DNA of 64,000 nucleotides. Origin: JABDII01 sp963815325. Lineage in GTDB: Bacteria > Gemmatimonadota > Gemmatimonadetes > Gemmatimonadales > GWC2-71-9. The notes beneath the pieces were generated by a model. The model searched no databases and was not told the origin of the DNA. It saw only the letters and a list, made by a program, of their open reading frames with translations. Within the stretch, counting starts at the first letter, position 1; each line of letters begins with the position of its first letter. The stretch is from positions 222,693 through 286,692 of the forward strand of contig CAWFGG010000010.1 of the NCBI GenBank assembly GCA_963815325.1, written 5' to 3'. This document shows, in pieces, positions 45,301-53,313 of the stretch. The position numbers and the translations under genes were made by a program.

Positions 45301-45631
45301 GGCGGAAGAGGCGCGAGACCTGGCCCGGCGGCTGGAGGCCGGTCGGCTCGACCAGCAGACAGTCGAGCGCCAGCAACGGTTGTTCCGACGGATGTTGGAC
45401 GCCGGCCGCACGCTCCAGGGGCGGGAAGAGGACGACCGGAAGGAACGCCAGAGCCAAACCGCGACGGGAGACAATATCCGGCTGCCTCCGGCGCTGCGAG
45501 CGCTGGTGAACAGCGGAGCGCGCGGGCCCGAGATTCCCTCCTGGGAAGAGCTGCAGCGATTCTCGCCCGAGGAACGGCGGCTGGTCGTTGAGTACTTCCG
45601 CCGGCTGGCTGAGCCGGCCGGGAGGCCCTGA
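42356..45631 (+). CDS. DUF4175 family membrane-anchored coiled-coil protein
   Basis: 1091 residues. Two N-terminal helices (AWLVGMLGSMLVVLGLAAWLA, YWVLVGWAVAVLAVLGAVV) are followed by a third (AGALFLFGVLLVAS). An extracytoplasmic beta-rich region (residues about 180-500, including LPIRVVSDSAPTVEVPVPG) precedes a very long coiled coil (about 510-1050) rich in Glu, Gln, Arg and Ala, with heptad-like repeats such as LNAQRTRDALERLAEAQRELREV. Size and layout fit DUF4175. ATG overlaps the DUF4159 stop. Function is not established; it probably spans the periplasm. Confidence 0.82.
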   Translation: MTHPTTRATLHRLILPIQALEGAAWLVGMLGSMLVVLGLAAWLARLGWFDPPYWVLVGWAVAVLAVLGAVVRGWRHRGRLALEAIARVLEENGVSRRGGLTGLLVPPVDGTSADLYRLADRSRARDLAESGRREVAPIAQAARGRAAAAGALFLFGVLLVASAGPVRGAAAQLWRPKAAWDRTTAPVTLQASDTIVDRGHSVDLALAAVGRRSAALWTRSPGEAWRSESVTLDQAGNATRTTGPLASDLHARLVSGTRSSETITVHVRLPAFLGALSVVARYPPYLGLADEPLPTGGDTLLLPAGTVLATSGEATTMLAEANWLGATTSHPLTVTGSTFQGQFIPRNSGVYRLAIHTADGGTLDGDIPRLPIRVVSDSAPTVEVPVPGRDTLLPSTLRIPIVVDARDDHGLREIRLTSRRISRLGVVNEPRVERVPLPEGQPDRAIVSYDFNLSARSLLPGDSVRYLVEVVDNAPRPNIGRSQEYRLRLPTLREIRARTREATAELEQRLDSLATASRRIERRTEDLSRERTRGEQGRTAGQEESLAFEDAKRAEAAAQDHEALMRQAEEMRDALDALRETAEAAGLDDPDWQARLEEIRQQLDRALSPEIREKLAELQQALLELNAQRTRDALERLAEAQRELREVLERSRDLFRRAALEGDLANLEQDARELAERQEQWNSAVASADSTEAAAEERDLAAETDSLAKVLEQLTDALEREGLTAANDLVRQAMEAAQQMLDAAKHAQSGDRPTAEQKGRQALEQLQPLGDRIGAERSGLQQRWREEIATALDRGLTEVSRLTERQLELERAIRSDAPPGRVLADQGAIEEGVENLIQQMQRASGKNALVSPDIAGALAQAQRQMRQAREGLASAMPNVRDAAEQAGQAVDALNAAAYQMVRSRGDVAGAGTGSGLVEALERMSELAKQQGQLGERAGGLIPLAGGGMLREQLRRLAQEQRRLAEELERIRASGQLPNSGALAEEARDLARRLEAGRLDQQTVERQQRLFRRMLDAGRTLQGREEDDRKERQSQTATGDNIRLPPALRALVNSGARGPEIPSWEELQRFSPEERRLVVEYFRRLAEPAGRP

Positions 45632-45634
45632 GGC

Positions 45635-47404
45635 ATGACCCCGGTGTGGCGAGGCACAGCGGGTGGGCAGTCTGTGCCCCGGCATCTGGTTCTATCCGTT
45701 CTGCTCGCATTGAGCCTGGTCGGCACATTGCCGGCGCAGGAAGCCGCGGTGGCGCGCGCGTTCGAACTCGAACGCCGAGGGAAGTACGCCGAGGCGGCTG
45801 ACGCCTATCGGCTCGTCCTCCTTACCCACGCTACCGACGTATCGGCCCTGCTCGGCATGGAGCGGTCGCTCCTCCCGCTTGGCCGATCGGCGGAAATTCT
45901 GCCGCCCGTCCGCGCCGCGCTCGAGGGCGACTCCACGCTCACCGTGGCGCATGGGATCGGAGTGCGGGCCTGGGCCGAGCTGGGGCAGCTCGACAGCCTG
46001 AAGGCCCTGGTCGAGCGATGGGTTCGGGTGGAGCCGGACGACGAGGCCCCGTACCGGGAGTGGGGCCGCGCGGCGCTTCTCCAGCGCAACCGTGGTGCGG
46101 CCCGGGCGGCGTATCACCGTGGACGCGAGCGTTTGGGGCGTCCCACGGCGCTGGCGGCGGAGCTCGCTCAACTCGCGATGCTCGAGGGAGAGTATGGCGA
46201 GGCATCCCGTGAGTGGGTGCATGCCGTGGTGGATCTTCCCGGGTATCGAAGCGCGGCTCAGTCGGCGCTCGGCAAGGCCCCCGCGAAGGCGCGCCCGGAA
46301 ATTCTCCAAGCGCTGAACGCGGCGCGCGCACCTGTGGGGCGCGAGTTGGCTGCCAGCCTCCAAGCAGAGTGGGGCGAGCCGTTGGCGGGGCTCCAACTTC
46401 TCGAACGGAACCTTCCTCGAGGTGCCGACGCCGAGGTTCAAGCCTACCAACAGTTCCTGGAGCAGATCCGGGGACAGCACGGGGACGAAGCGAAACAGGT
46501 CCGCGCCAGAATTCTCGAGGCCATAGCCCAGCGTACCGCCGGCCCACAGAATGCCCGCCTTCGACTCGAGGCTGCCCGGTCGTTCGCCGAGAGCGGTGAT
46601 GCCGCCGCCGCCCGCCGGATGCTGGCCGGACTGGCTGAGGACGAGGCGGCACCATCGGACCTTGCGGCCGGTGCGACCCTCACGCTCATCAAGATCCTCG
46701 CAGCCGAAGGGAAGTTGGCAGAGGCGGAGCGGCGATTAGAGCAACATCAGGATGGCCTGAGCGGGGAAGACGTGGCGAACGCATGGCGCGATCTCGCTGT
46801 TCGATGGATTGATGCCGGCAACCTGGACCGCGCGGAGGCGGCCGTCGCTCACGATCAATCCGTGGAGGGACTCGCCGTCGCGGGGAAGGTCCGCCTCTTT
46901 CGTGGCGACCTTCGCGGCGCGTTCGAGCGACTCCAGGCCGCGGGGCCATTTGCCGGCTCGCGCGAGGACGCGGCAAAGAGGACGGCGCTGCTCGCGCTCA
47001 TCCAGCCGATTCGAGCCGACAGCCTTCCAGCCTTGGGCCAAGGGCTGTCGGCACTGGAGCGAGGGGATACGGCGACGGCGCTCCGGGCACTCTTGGCCGT
47101 GGCGGAAAGACTCCCTATCGGTGCGGGTGGGGCCGAGGTGTATCTGCTGGCTGGCCGCGTCGAGGCCGCGCGTGGACGGACTGATCGGGCAGAGCGGCTC
47201 TTTCGGATGGCGGACAACGCCGATGCGCTGGCCACGGCTCCGGCCGCCGAACTCGAGTTGGCGCGTCTCTTGGTCGGCCTCGAGCGGGTTGATGAGGCGA
47301 TCGGGCTCCTCGAACATCTCATCATCACCTATTCGGGTAGCGCCCTGGTGCCGCAAGCCCGGCGGCTACTCGATGCGGTGCGTGGGGCGGTTCCGCGAAC
47401 ATGA
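45635..47404 (+). CDS. Periplasmic TPR-repeat protein
   Basis: 589 residues with an N-terminal signal (LVLSVLLALSLVGTLPAQE) followed by repeated helix pairs: AFELERRGKYAEAADAYRLVL, PYREWGRAALLQRNRGAARAAY, TLTLIKILAAEGKLAEAERRL and AELELARLLVGLERVDEAIGLLEHLI. These are TPR-like, suggesting a protein-protein interaction scaffold exported with the DUF4175 partner. It starts 3 nt after the DUF4175 stop, and its stop overlaps the next start (ATGA). Confidence 0.82.
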   Translation: MTPVWRGTAGGQSVPRHLVLSVLLALSLVGTLPAQEAAVARAFELERRGKYAEAADAYRLVLLTHATDVSALLGMERSLLPLGRSAEILPPVRAALEGDSTLTVAHGIGVRAWAELGQLDSLKALVERWVRVEPDDEAPYREWGRAALLQRNRGAARAAYHRGRERLGRPTALAAELAQLAMLEGEYGEASREWVHAVVDLPGYRSAAQSALGKAPAKARPEILQALNAARAPVGRELAASLQAEWGEPLAGLQLLERNLPRGADAEVQAYQQFLEQIRGQHGDEAKQVRARILEAIAQRTAGPQNARLRLEAARSFAESGDAAAARRMLAGLAEDEAAPSDLAAGATLTLIKILAAEGKLAEAERRLEQHQDGLSGEDVANAWRDLAVRWIDAGNLDRAEAAVAHDQSVEGLAVAGKVRLFRGDLRGAFERLQAAGPFAGSREDAAKRTALLALIQPIRADSLPALGQGLSALERGDTATALRALLAVAERLPIGAGGAEVYLLAGRVEAARGRTDRAERLFRMADNADALATAPAAELELARLLVGLERVDEAIGLLEHLIITYSGSALVPQARRLLDAVRGAVPRT

Positions 47405-48694
47405 AGCGGCGCACCTTCCTTCACGGGACGGCCGCGGGGCTCGCCGTTACTCTCGCCGCTTGGGCGCGCCCTCGGCGTGCCGCCGCGCGAAGCCCCATGG
47501 TGGCTGGTGCCGATGGACGACGCCCAAACGGACCATCTCAAGGCCTACGGTGTCGCGTTCCGGCTCCTCGAACGCGGGGGGCAGGGCGAGTGGTTGCTCA
47601 ATTACCGTGGCGGCGCCTTCCTGGTTCCAGCCGACTCCGCCACGACGCGCGATGCGCAACTGGCCGGGGTCACGCTCGAGCCGCTCGCTGAACGCGAATT
47701 GTTGGACATTCGGGCCGAAATCGCCGAGGCCAACATGGACGCCGTCCCGCTCGAGAAGGCGCCGAAGGTGGCGGTCTACGCGCCGCCCAACGCGCCGCCA
47801 TGGGACGATGCGGTGACGATGGCGCTCCAATACGCCGGGATCACTTTTGAGAAGGTGTGGGACCAGGATGTGCTGAGCGATGCTATCCGTCGCTACGATT
47901 GGCTGCATTTGCATCACGAAGATTTTACCGGCCAATACTCCAAGTTCTTCTTGAACTATGCCGGCACGGCATGGCTCGCGGACATGGTGGATCGCAATCA
48001 ACGGATGATGCGGCAGCTCGGGTTCCCGACCGTGCCGGCGCTCAAACGCGCGGTGGCCCAGGCGATCAGGGCGTATGTCGATCAGGGCGGATTCTTGTTT
48101 GCGATGTGCACGGCGACCGAAACCATCGACCTGGCCCTCGCCAGCGCCGACGTCGACATTGCGGCCAACTATGCCGACGGCAATCCGATGGACCCCAATG
48201 CGTCGGCGAAGATGGACTGGACCCAGGCCCTGGCATTTCGGGATGCACGACTGGTGCTGAGCCCGACGGTCTCGCAGTTCTCGGACATCGACGGCCACCA
48301 GGTCAACTCACCGGCGCTGCGGCAGCCGCTTGGTTCCTACACCTTGTTCGGCTTCAGTGCCAAGATCGACCCGGTGGCCACCATGTTGGTCCAGAACCAT
48401 CGTCAAGTCATTCCCGATTTTTACGGCCTGACGACCTCCTTCACGCGTCACACGCTCAAGCCGAGCCTGACCGTGCTTGCCGAGGAGGCAGGGACGCCGT
48501 GGGTCAAATACATCCACGGCGAGCAGGGTCAGGGCACGTGGACCTTCTTCGGGGGACATGACCCGGAAGACCCCCAACATCAGATCGGTGATGCACCAAC
48601 CGATCTCTCGCTCCACCCGCATTCACCAGGCTATCGTCTGATCCTCAACAACGTCCTGTTCCCGGCAGCGAAGAAGCGCGAGTTGAAGACGTGA
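47401..48694 (+). CDS. Tat-exported conserved protein, one frameshift near the signal peptide
   Basis: About 430 residues when rejoined. MKRRTFLHGTAAGLAVTLAA has an RRxFL twin-arginine motif. After about 47460 the family-like sequence continues in the +1 frame (LGRALGVPPREAPWWLVPMDD), with VAVYAPPNAPPWDDAVTMALQYAG, YDWLHLHHEDFTGQYSKFF and GGFLFAMCTATETIDLALA. Related proteins are sometimes labelled asparagine synthetase B, but no glutaminase or ATP-pyrophosphatase motif is visible, so I treat the function as unknown. It is the last gene of the DUF4159-DUF4175-TPR group and is followed by a terminator. Confidence 0.7.
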
Positions 48695-48695
48695 G

Positions 48696-48714
48696 GGGCC
48701 GCTGAAAGCGGCCC
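48696..48714 (+). terminator. Terminator hairpin after the Tat-exported protein gene
   Basis: GGGCCGCT (48696-48703) pairs perfectly with AGCGGCCC (48707-48714) around a GAA loop, starting 2 nt after the stop. There is no U-tract, but the position at the end of a plus-strand operon supports termination. Confidence 0.6.
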
Positions 48715-48945
48715 GGGGAGTAGGGAGCAGGAGAGCAGGGAGTGGGAAGTGCGAGTGGCGAGTCACGAAGTGAGGAGTAAGGAGTACGGGGTAAGGAGGC
48801 CCCCGCCGCTCGGAATGACAACGAACGCCGAGTCCGACTCCCGACTCCCGACTCCCTACTCCCTCAAGCAGCCAATAGCTGATAGCCATTAGCACTCGGC
48901 CTTGCAGCCTATCTCTCCCTGCACCCAGCCGATAGCCTCCCAACC
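48715..48945. repeat. Intergenic low-complexity, partly inverted repeat
   Basis: A GGGAGTAGGGAGCAGG-type purine run (48717-48755) is mirrored by a pyrimidine run of CCCGACTCCCGACTCCC type (48837-48865), with GGAGTAAGGAGTACGGGGTAAGGAGG (48774-48799, in shorter words) between. The end GGGAGTAGGGAG is the reverse complement of CTCCCTACTCCC. It is followed by TAGCTGATAGCCATTAGC (about 48871-48893), related to the inverted repeat at 29322-29377. No coding sequence is evident. Confidence 0.65.
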
Positions 48946-48970
48946 CGCCTCCCCCTTACTATTCCGGGCC

Positions 48971-51496
48971 ATGTCTGCCCCCCTGCCGAGCCCGGTCCAA
49001 CGAATTGCCCAGGCGGCGTGTGCCCGCCTTCGGGCGGAGATTGGTCGTGCCGGTGGCCGTGAGGTCTGTTTCGTGGCCGACCTCGACGGCGAAGGGATCA
49101 TCGTCTCGGCCGATGCGGTGTCTCGGGGGACGCCCGACATGGTGCTCGCCCTGCCCGGTGTCGCGAGCCGGGGTCAAATGCTGCTCCACAATCATCCCAC
49201 CGGAGAGCTCGAGCCGTCGCAAGCCGACCTGAGTGTTGCCGCCCGGTTGCACGAGGCCGGTATCGGGTTCGGCATCATCAATAACGACGCGTCTGAGCTG
49301 TATGTCGTAACCGAGATCCCTGTCCCACGGGTCACCACCGCGATCGATCCCTTCGAGGTAGTGGGGACCCTTGCCGAACACGGCGCCGTCAGCCGCGTGC
49401 TCGGCCAGTTCGAAGATCGTCCGAGCCAGCGCGACATGGCGGCCTACATCGCCGACGGCTACAACGAAGGTGGGGTGCAGGTCCTGGAAGCCGGGACCGG
49501 GGTGGGGAAGTCCTTCGCCTATCTGGTTCCGGCGTTGGCATGGGCCCGGGCCAATTCCGAGCGCACGGTCATCAGCACCAACACCATCAACCTGCAGGAG
49601 CAATTGGTCGGAAAAGATCTGCCCCTGCTGAAGGAGGCGCTCGAGTGCGCCGACTACACGCCCACCTTTGCGTTGCTCAAGGGATGGCGCAACTACCTCT
49701 GTCTGGCGCGGCTGGAGCAGGCGGCGTCAGCGCAACAAACGCTGCTCGAGCCGGAGCGGCTCGATGAACTCCTGACCGTGGTCGAATGGGCAGGGCACAC
49801 GGCAGACGGCACGCTCAGCGACTTGCCGTTCACCCCGGCAATGGAAGTATGGGACGAGGTCAGCGCGGAGTCCGATCTGTGCACCCGTCTCAAGTGCTCG
49901 TGGTATCAGAAGTGTTTCCTCTTTCAGGCGCGTCAGCGAGCTGCGGAAGCCGATGTGGTGGTAGTGAATCACCATCTCTTCGCGGCTGATCTTTCGGTGC
50001 GTCTGGCTCAGGACAACTGGCTGGACGCGGCCGTGTTGCCACCCTACCGCCGGCTCATTCTCGACGAAGCCCATCATCTCGAGGACGTCGCGGCCGAGCA
50101 TCTCGGGACCCAGGTCACGAGTTGGGGGGTGCGGCGGTTACTCGGCCGATTCGAGCGGAATGGAAAGGGGCTGGCGCCGGCGCTCGCCCAGGAATTGGCT
50201 GCGCGCGACGATCTCCTGAGTCGGGCCAGCCTGGACCTCCTCAGGGAACGCCTCATCCCGGCCCTCTCCACCGCCCGGCGGATGGCCGACGCGCTGTTCG
50301 CTCGATTGCAAGGACACTTGTCGAATGTGTCGGGCCGGACGCTCCGACTGGCCGACGAATTCCAGGCCGACGAGATCTGGGCCCAAGGTCTGGCCGTCGA
50401 ATTGGACGGCGCGGTCGGCGCCTTTCGGCAGATCAAGGACCTGGTCGAAACAATCGCGGACCGCCTCGCCCAAGGCGAGGAGTCGGAGCGGCAGCAACAG
50501 TTGCTCAAGGAACTGCGCGGACTCTACCGCCGGCTCGAGAGCCAGGAGGACGGACTCAATCGCACGCTCCGTCCGGTGCCGGGCGGCGACCCGGTGGTGC
50601 GCTGGATGGAGCGGTGGGGGCAGCGTGGCCAACACGTACGGCTGGCGACTGTCCCGCTCGATCTCGCCCCGATCCTGCGCGAGCTCATCTTCGACCGGCT
50701 GGAAACGGTCGTCCTCACGAGCGCCACCCTTGCCGCGGGCGGTGACTTCGATTTCCTGGAACGCCGGCTGGGCCTGGCCGAGGCCCCGTCGCCGGTCACC
50801 GTGCGGGAAATACTGCCGTCGCCGTTCGACTTCACCGGCCAATGCCTGTTCGGCATCCCCAACGACATGCCGGACCCGCGTGCGGATGAATCGGGTCATG
50901 ATGCCGCCACCGCGGAGATCGTCGCGCAACTAGCCGCGGCCTCCGATGGCGGCATGTTCGTGCTGTTTACCAGTCACGCCGCGCTGCGACGCGTGGGCGA
51001 CCTGCTTCGCGCTTCCCTGCCGGTCGAATGGCCCCTGCTGGTGCAGGGCGAAGCGCCCCGGGACGCGCTGCTCCGTCGCTTTCGCGAGGCGGGGAACGCC
51101 ATCCTCCTCGGCACCGATTCGTTCTGGGAAGGTGTGGACGTGCCGGGTCGGGCCCTTCGGGCCCTGGTGCTCACCAAGCTGCCGTTCAAGGTGCCCTCCG
51201 ACCCGGTCACCTCGGCACGCCTCGAACGCATCAGCGAAGAGGGCGGTGACGGGTTCTGGCAGTACCTGGTGCCGCACGCGGCCTTGAAACTGAAGCAAGG
51301 GTTCGGTCGGCTCATTCGCTCTCGGCAGGACGTGGGAGTGGTGCTGCTGCTCGACCCGCGGATCCTCACGAAACGCTACGGCAGCGTTATCCGGTCGGGA
51401 CTCCCGCCGGCGACCGAGATCGTCGGAACTTGGCGTGAGGTGCTAATTGCGTGTGAGGACTTCTTTGCCCGGCACGGAATAGGAGCCACGTGGTGA
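48971..51496 (+). CDS. JAB/RadC-like domain fused to a DinG/XPD-type helicase
   Basis: 841 residues. Residues about 28-115 carry a JAMM/RadC-type motif, LLHNHPTGELEPSQADL (H73, H75, S83, D86), with E31 as the likely upstream Glu. The helicase follows: Walker A EAGTGVGKS at about 173-181, four Cys likely to hold a 4Fe-4S cluster (YLCLARL and DLCTRLKCSWYQKCF), the DEAH box ILDEAHHLEDV, and C-terminal motifs LTSATLAAG, FVLFTSHAALRR, TDSFWEGVDVPG and GFGRLIRSRQD. This is the XPD/DinG layout, but with a JAB domain where some DinG proteins have an exonuclease. ATG 48971 was chosen; the upstream extension to 48902 lies in repeat sequence. Its stop overlaps the FAH gene start. Confidence 0.9.
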   Translation: MSAPLPSPVQRIAQAACARLRAEIGRAGGREVCFVADLDGEGIIVSADAVSRGTPDMVLALPGVASRGQMLLHNHPTGELEPSQADLSVAARLHEAGIGFGIINNDASELYVVTEIPVPRVTTAIDPFEVVGTLAEHGAVSRVLGQFEDRPSQRDMAAYIADGYNEGGVQVLEAGTGVGKSFAYLVPALAWARANSERTVISTNTINLQEQLVGKDLPLLKEALECADYTPTFALLKGWRNYLCLARLEQAASAQQTLLEPERLDELLTVVEWAGHTADGTLSDLPFTPAMEVWDEVSAESDLCTRLKCSWYQKCFLFQARQRAAEADVVVVNHHLFAADLSVRLAQDNWLDAAVLPPYRRLILDEAHHLEDVAAEHLGTQVTSWGVRRLLGRFERNGKGLAPALAQELAARDDLLSRASLDLLRERLIPALSTARRMADALFARLQGHLSNVSGRTLRLADEFQADEIWAQGLAVELDGAVGAFRQIKDLVETIADRLAQGEESERQQQLLKELRGLYRRLESQEDGLNRTLRPVPGGDPVVRWMERWGQRGQHVRLATVPLDLAPILRELIFDRLETVVLTSATLAAGGDFDFLERRLGLAEAPSPVTVREILPSPFDFTGQCLFGIPNDMPDPRADESGHDAATAEIVAQLAAASDGGMFVLFTSHAALRRVGDLLRASLPVEWPLLVQGEAPRDALLRRFREAGNAILLGTDSFWEGVDVPGRALRALVLTKLPFKVPSDPVTSARLERISEEGGDGFWQYLVPHAALKLKQGFGRLIRSRQDVGVVLLLDPRILTKRYGSVIRSGLPPATEIVGTWREVLIACEDFFARHGIGATW

Positions 51497-52119
51497 CCCT
51501 CGTGCATCCGTCGAAGATCGTGTGCGTCGGCCGGAACTATCCGGCCCATGCCGCCGAGTTGGGGAACGAGGTTCCCGAGCGGCCGCTCCTCTTCCTGAAA
51601 CCCCCGAGTGCGCTCGTAGGGAACGGCGAGCCAATAGTGATTCCGACCCAATCAGCCAGGGTCGATCACGAAGCCGAAATCGGCGTGATCATCGAGCGCC
51701 GGGTTCGACGAGCCACCTCGGACGAAGCGGCCGCTGCCATCGGATTGTACGTTTGCCTCAACGACGTGACCGCTCGCGACCTCCAGCGGCCCGATGGGCA
51801 ATGGACCCGAGCCAAGGGATTCGACACGTTCTGTCCCGTCAGCGATCCGGTCCGGCCGGCGACTGATTGGCAAGAACTCGAGGTGGTGTGCCGGGTCAAT
51901 GGGCAGGAGCGTCAACGGGGGAGGGCGGCCGACATGCACTTCGCCATTCCGGAGCTGATCGCGTATATCAGTGGCATCATGACGCTCGAGCCCGGTGATC
52001 TCGTGGCTACTGGCACACCCGCCGGCGTCGGGCCGCTGGTGGCCGGCGATGTGGTGGAAGTGGAAATCCCGGGCGTGGGACTCTTGACCAACCCGGTCGA
52101 GGCGGAGACGATCGCATGA
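51490..52119 (+). CDS. Fumarylacetoacetate hydrolase family protein
   Basis: 209-residue FAH-fold enzyme. KIVCVGRNYPAHAAELGNEVPERPLLFLKPPSAL, the metal ligands in DHEAEIGVII, LNDVTARDLQ and KGFDTFCPVSD, and the late GDLVATGTPAGVGPL motif are conserved. Possible activities are acylpyruvate hydrolase, 2-oxo acid decarboxylase or related; substrate is not decidable. GTG 51490 overlaps the helicase stop, and the stop overlaps the aminotransferase start. Confidence 0.9.
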   Translation: MVTLVHPSKIVCVGRNYPAHAAELGNEVPERPLLFLKPPSALVGNGEPIVIPTQSARVDHEAEIGVIIERRVRRATSDEAAAAIGLYVCLNDVTARDLQRPDGQWTRAKGFDTFCPVSDPVRPATDWQELEVVCRVNGQERQRGRAADMHFAIPELIAYISGIMTLEPGDLVATGTPAGVGPLVAGDVVEVEIPGVGLLTNPVEAETIA

Positions 52120-53313
52120 AGCGACACAATACCCGACTCCTGTCGTTGCCGGGCTATCCGCTGGCGGAGCTGCCGGGGATCAAACGGCGTCTGATCCAGG
52201 AGGGAAGGGACGTGATCGATCTGGGCGCCGGCGACAACGACATGCCGCCGCCCGCCGAGGTCGTGGCAGCGATGCAGGAGGCCGTCACCGACCCCGCCAT
52301 GAGCAAGTACGGATTCCAGCAAGGGCTGCCCGAGTTTCGCCAGTCGGCCGTCCGATATCTCGAGCGGCGCTTCGGGATCGCGATCGATCCGGTCGCGGAG
52401 CTCCTGCCCATGATCGGCTCGAAGGAGGGGATCGCCCACCTGCCGTTCGGCCTCGTCGAGCCGGGCGACGTCGCCGTCATTCCCGAGCCCGGGTATCAGG
52501 CCTACCTGGGTGGGGCGGTGCTGGCGGGTGCCGAGCCCTACATTGTGCCGCTTCGGGCGGAGAACGGCTTCCTGCTCGAACTCGACACGCTGCCCAAGGA
52601 CGTGCTCCAGCGGGCGGCCATTGCGTATCTCAACTACCCCAACAACCCGACTGCGGCCGTCGCGCCGCGTGAGTACCTCGAGCGGGCGGTCGCCACCTGC
52701 CGCCGGTACGACATCGCGCTGGTGTATGACAACGCCTACTGCGACCTCACCTTCGACGGCTATGAGGCGCCGTGCATGCTTGGCGCTGCCGGGTGCGCGG
52801 GACGTGGCGGTCGAGTACTTCAGCCTGTCCAAGAGCTTCTCGATGACGGGCTGGCGGATCGGGTTCGTGGCCGGCAATCGGGACCTGATCGCGTGTCTCA
52901 CCAAGGTGAAGACCTATGTCGACACGGGGCCGTTCCTCGCCATCCAGCGCGCCGGCTCGGTGGCACTCGACCATGCGGAGCGGTTCGTCGAACCCGTGGT
53001 GCGCACTCTCGCGGAGCGGCGGGACGCCGCGGTCGCCAGCCTGCGGGCGGCCGGGTTTGCGGTCGACCCGCCGCGTGCGACCATGTACCTGTGGATCGCG
53101 CTGCCTGCGGGAGTCCGATCCTCTGAATTTGCGCGGGTGGCGCTCGAGGAGTGCGACGTCTTGGTATTACCGGGGAGTGGATTCGGGCCGGCCGGTGAGG
53201 GGTTCTTCCGGATCGCCCTCACGGTGAGTCCTGCGCGGTTGGCCGAAGGAAGTCAGCGTTTGGGACGGGCCCTGGACCGGGTGCGAGGTGGAGCCGTTGA
53301 AACCCGCGTTTGA
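52116..53313 (+). CDS. Class I/II PLP aminotransferase, one frameshift
   Basis: About 398 residues when rejoined. The N-terminal part has VIDLGAGDNDMPPPAEVV, YGFQQGLPEFRQSAVRYL and LNYPNNPTAAVAP; the C-terminal part has EYFSLSKSFSMTGWRIGFVAG with the PLP-binding Lys, and FFRIALTV. An extra base near 52778-52781 (ATGCTTGG) throws the 5' frame out after EAPCM; the downstream frame continues LALPGARDVAVEYF. It resembles LL-diaminopimelate aminotransferase-type enzymes and other fold-type I transaminases. Substrate cannot be fixed from sequence. Confidence 0.82.

Noticed and set aside
44375..45685. Long minus-strand frames opposite the DUF4175 gene
   Set aside because: Composition mirrors the coiled-coil codons of the plus strand; no start site or motif supports a gene.
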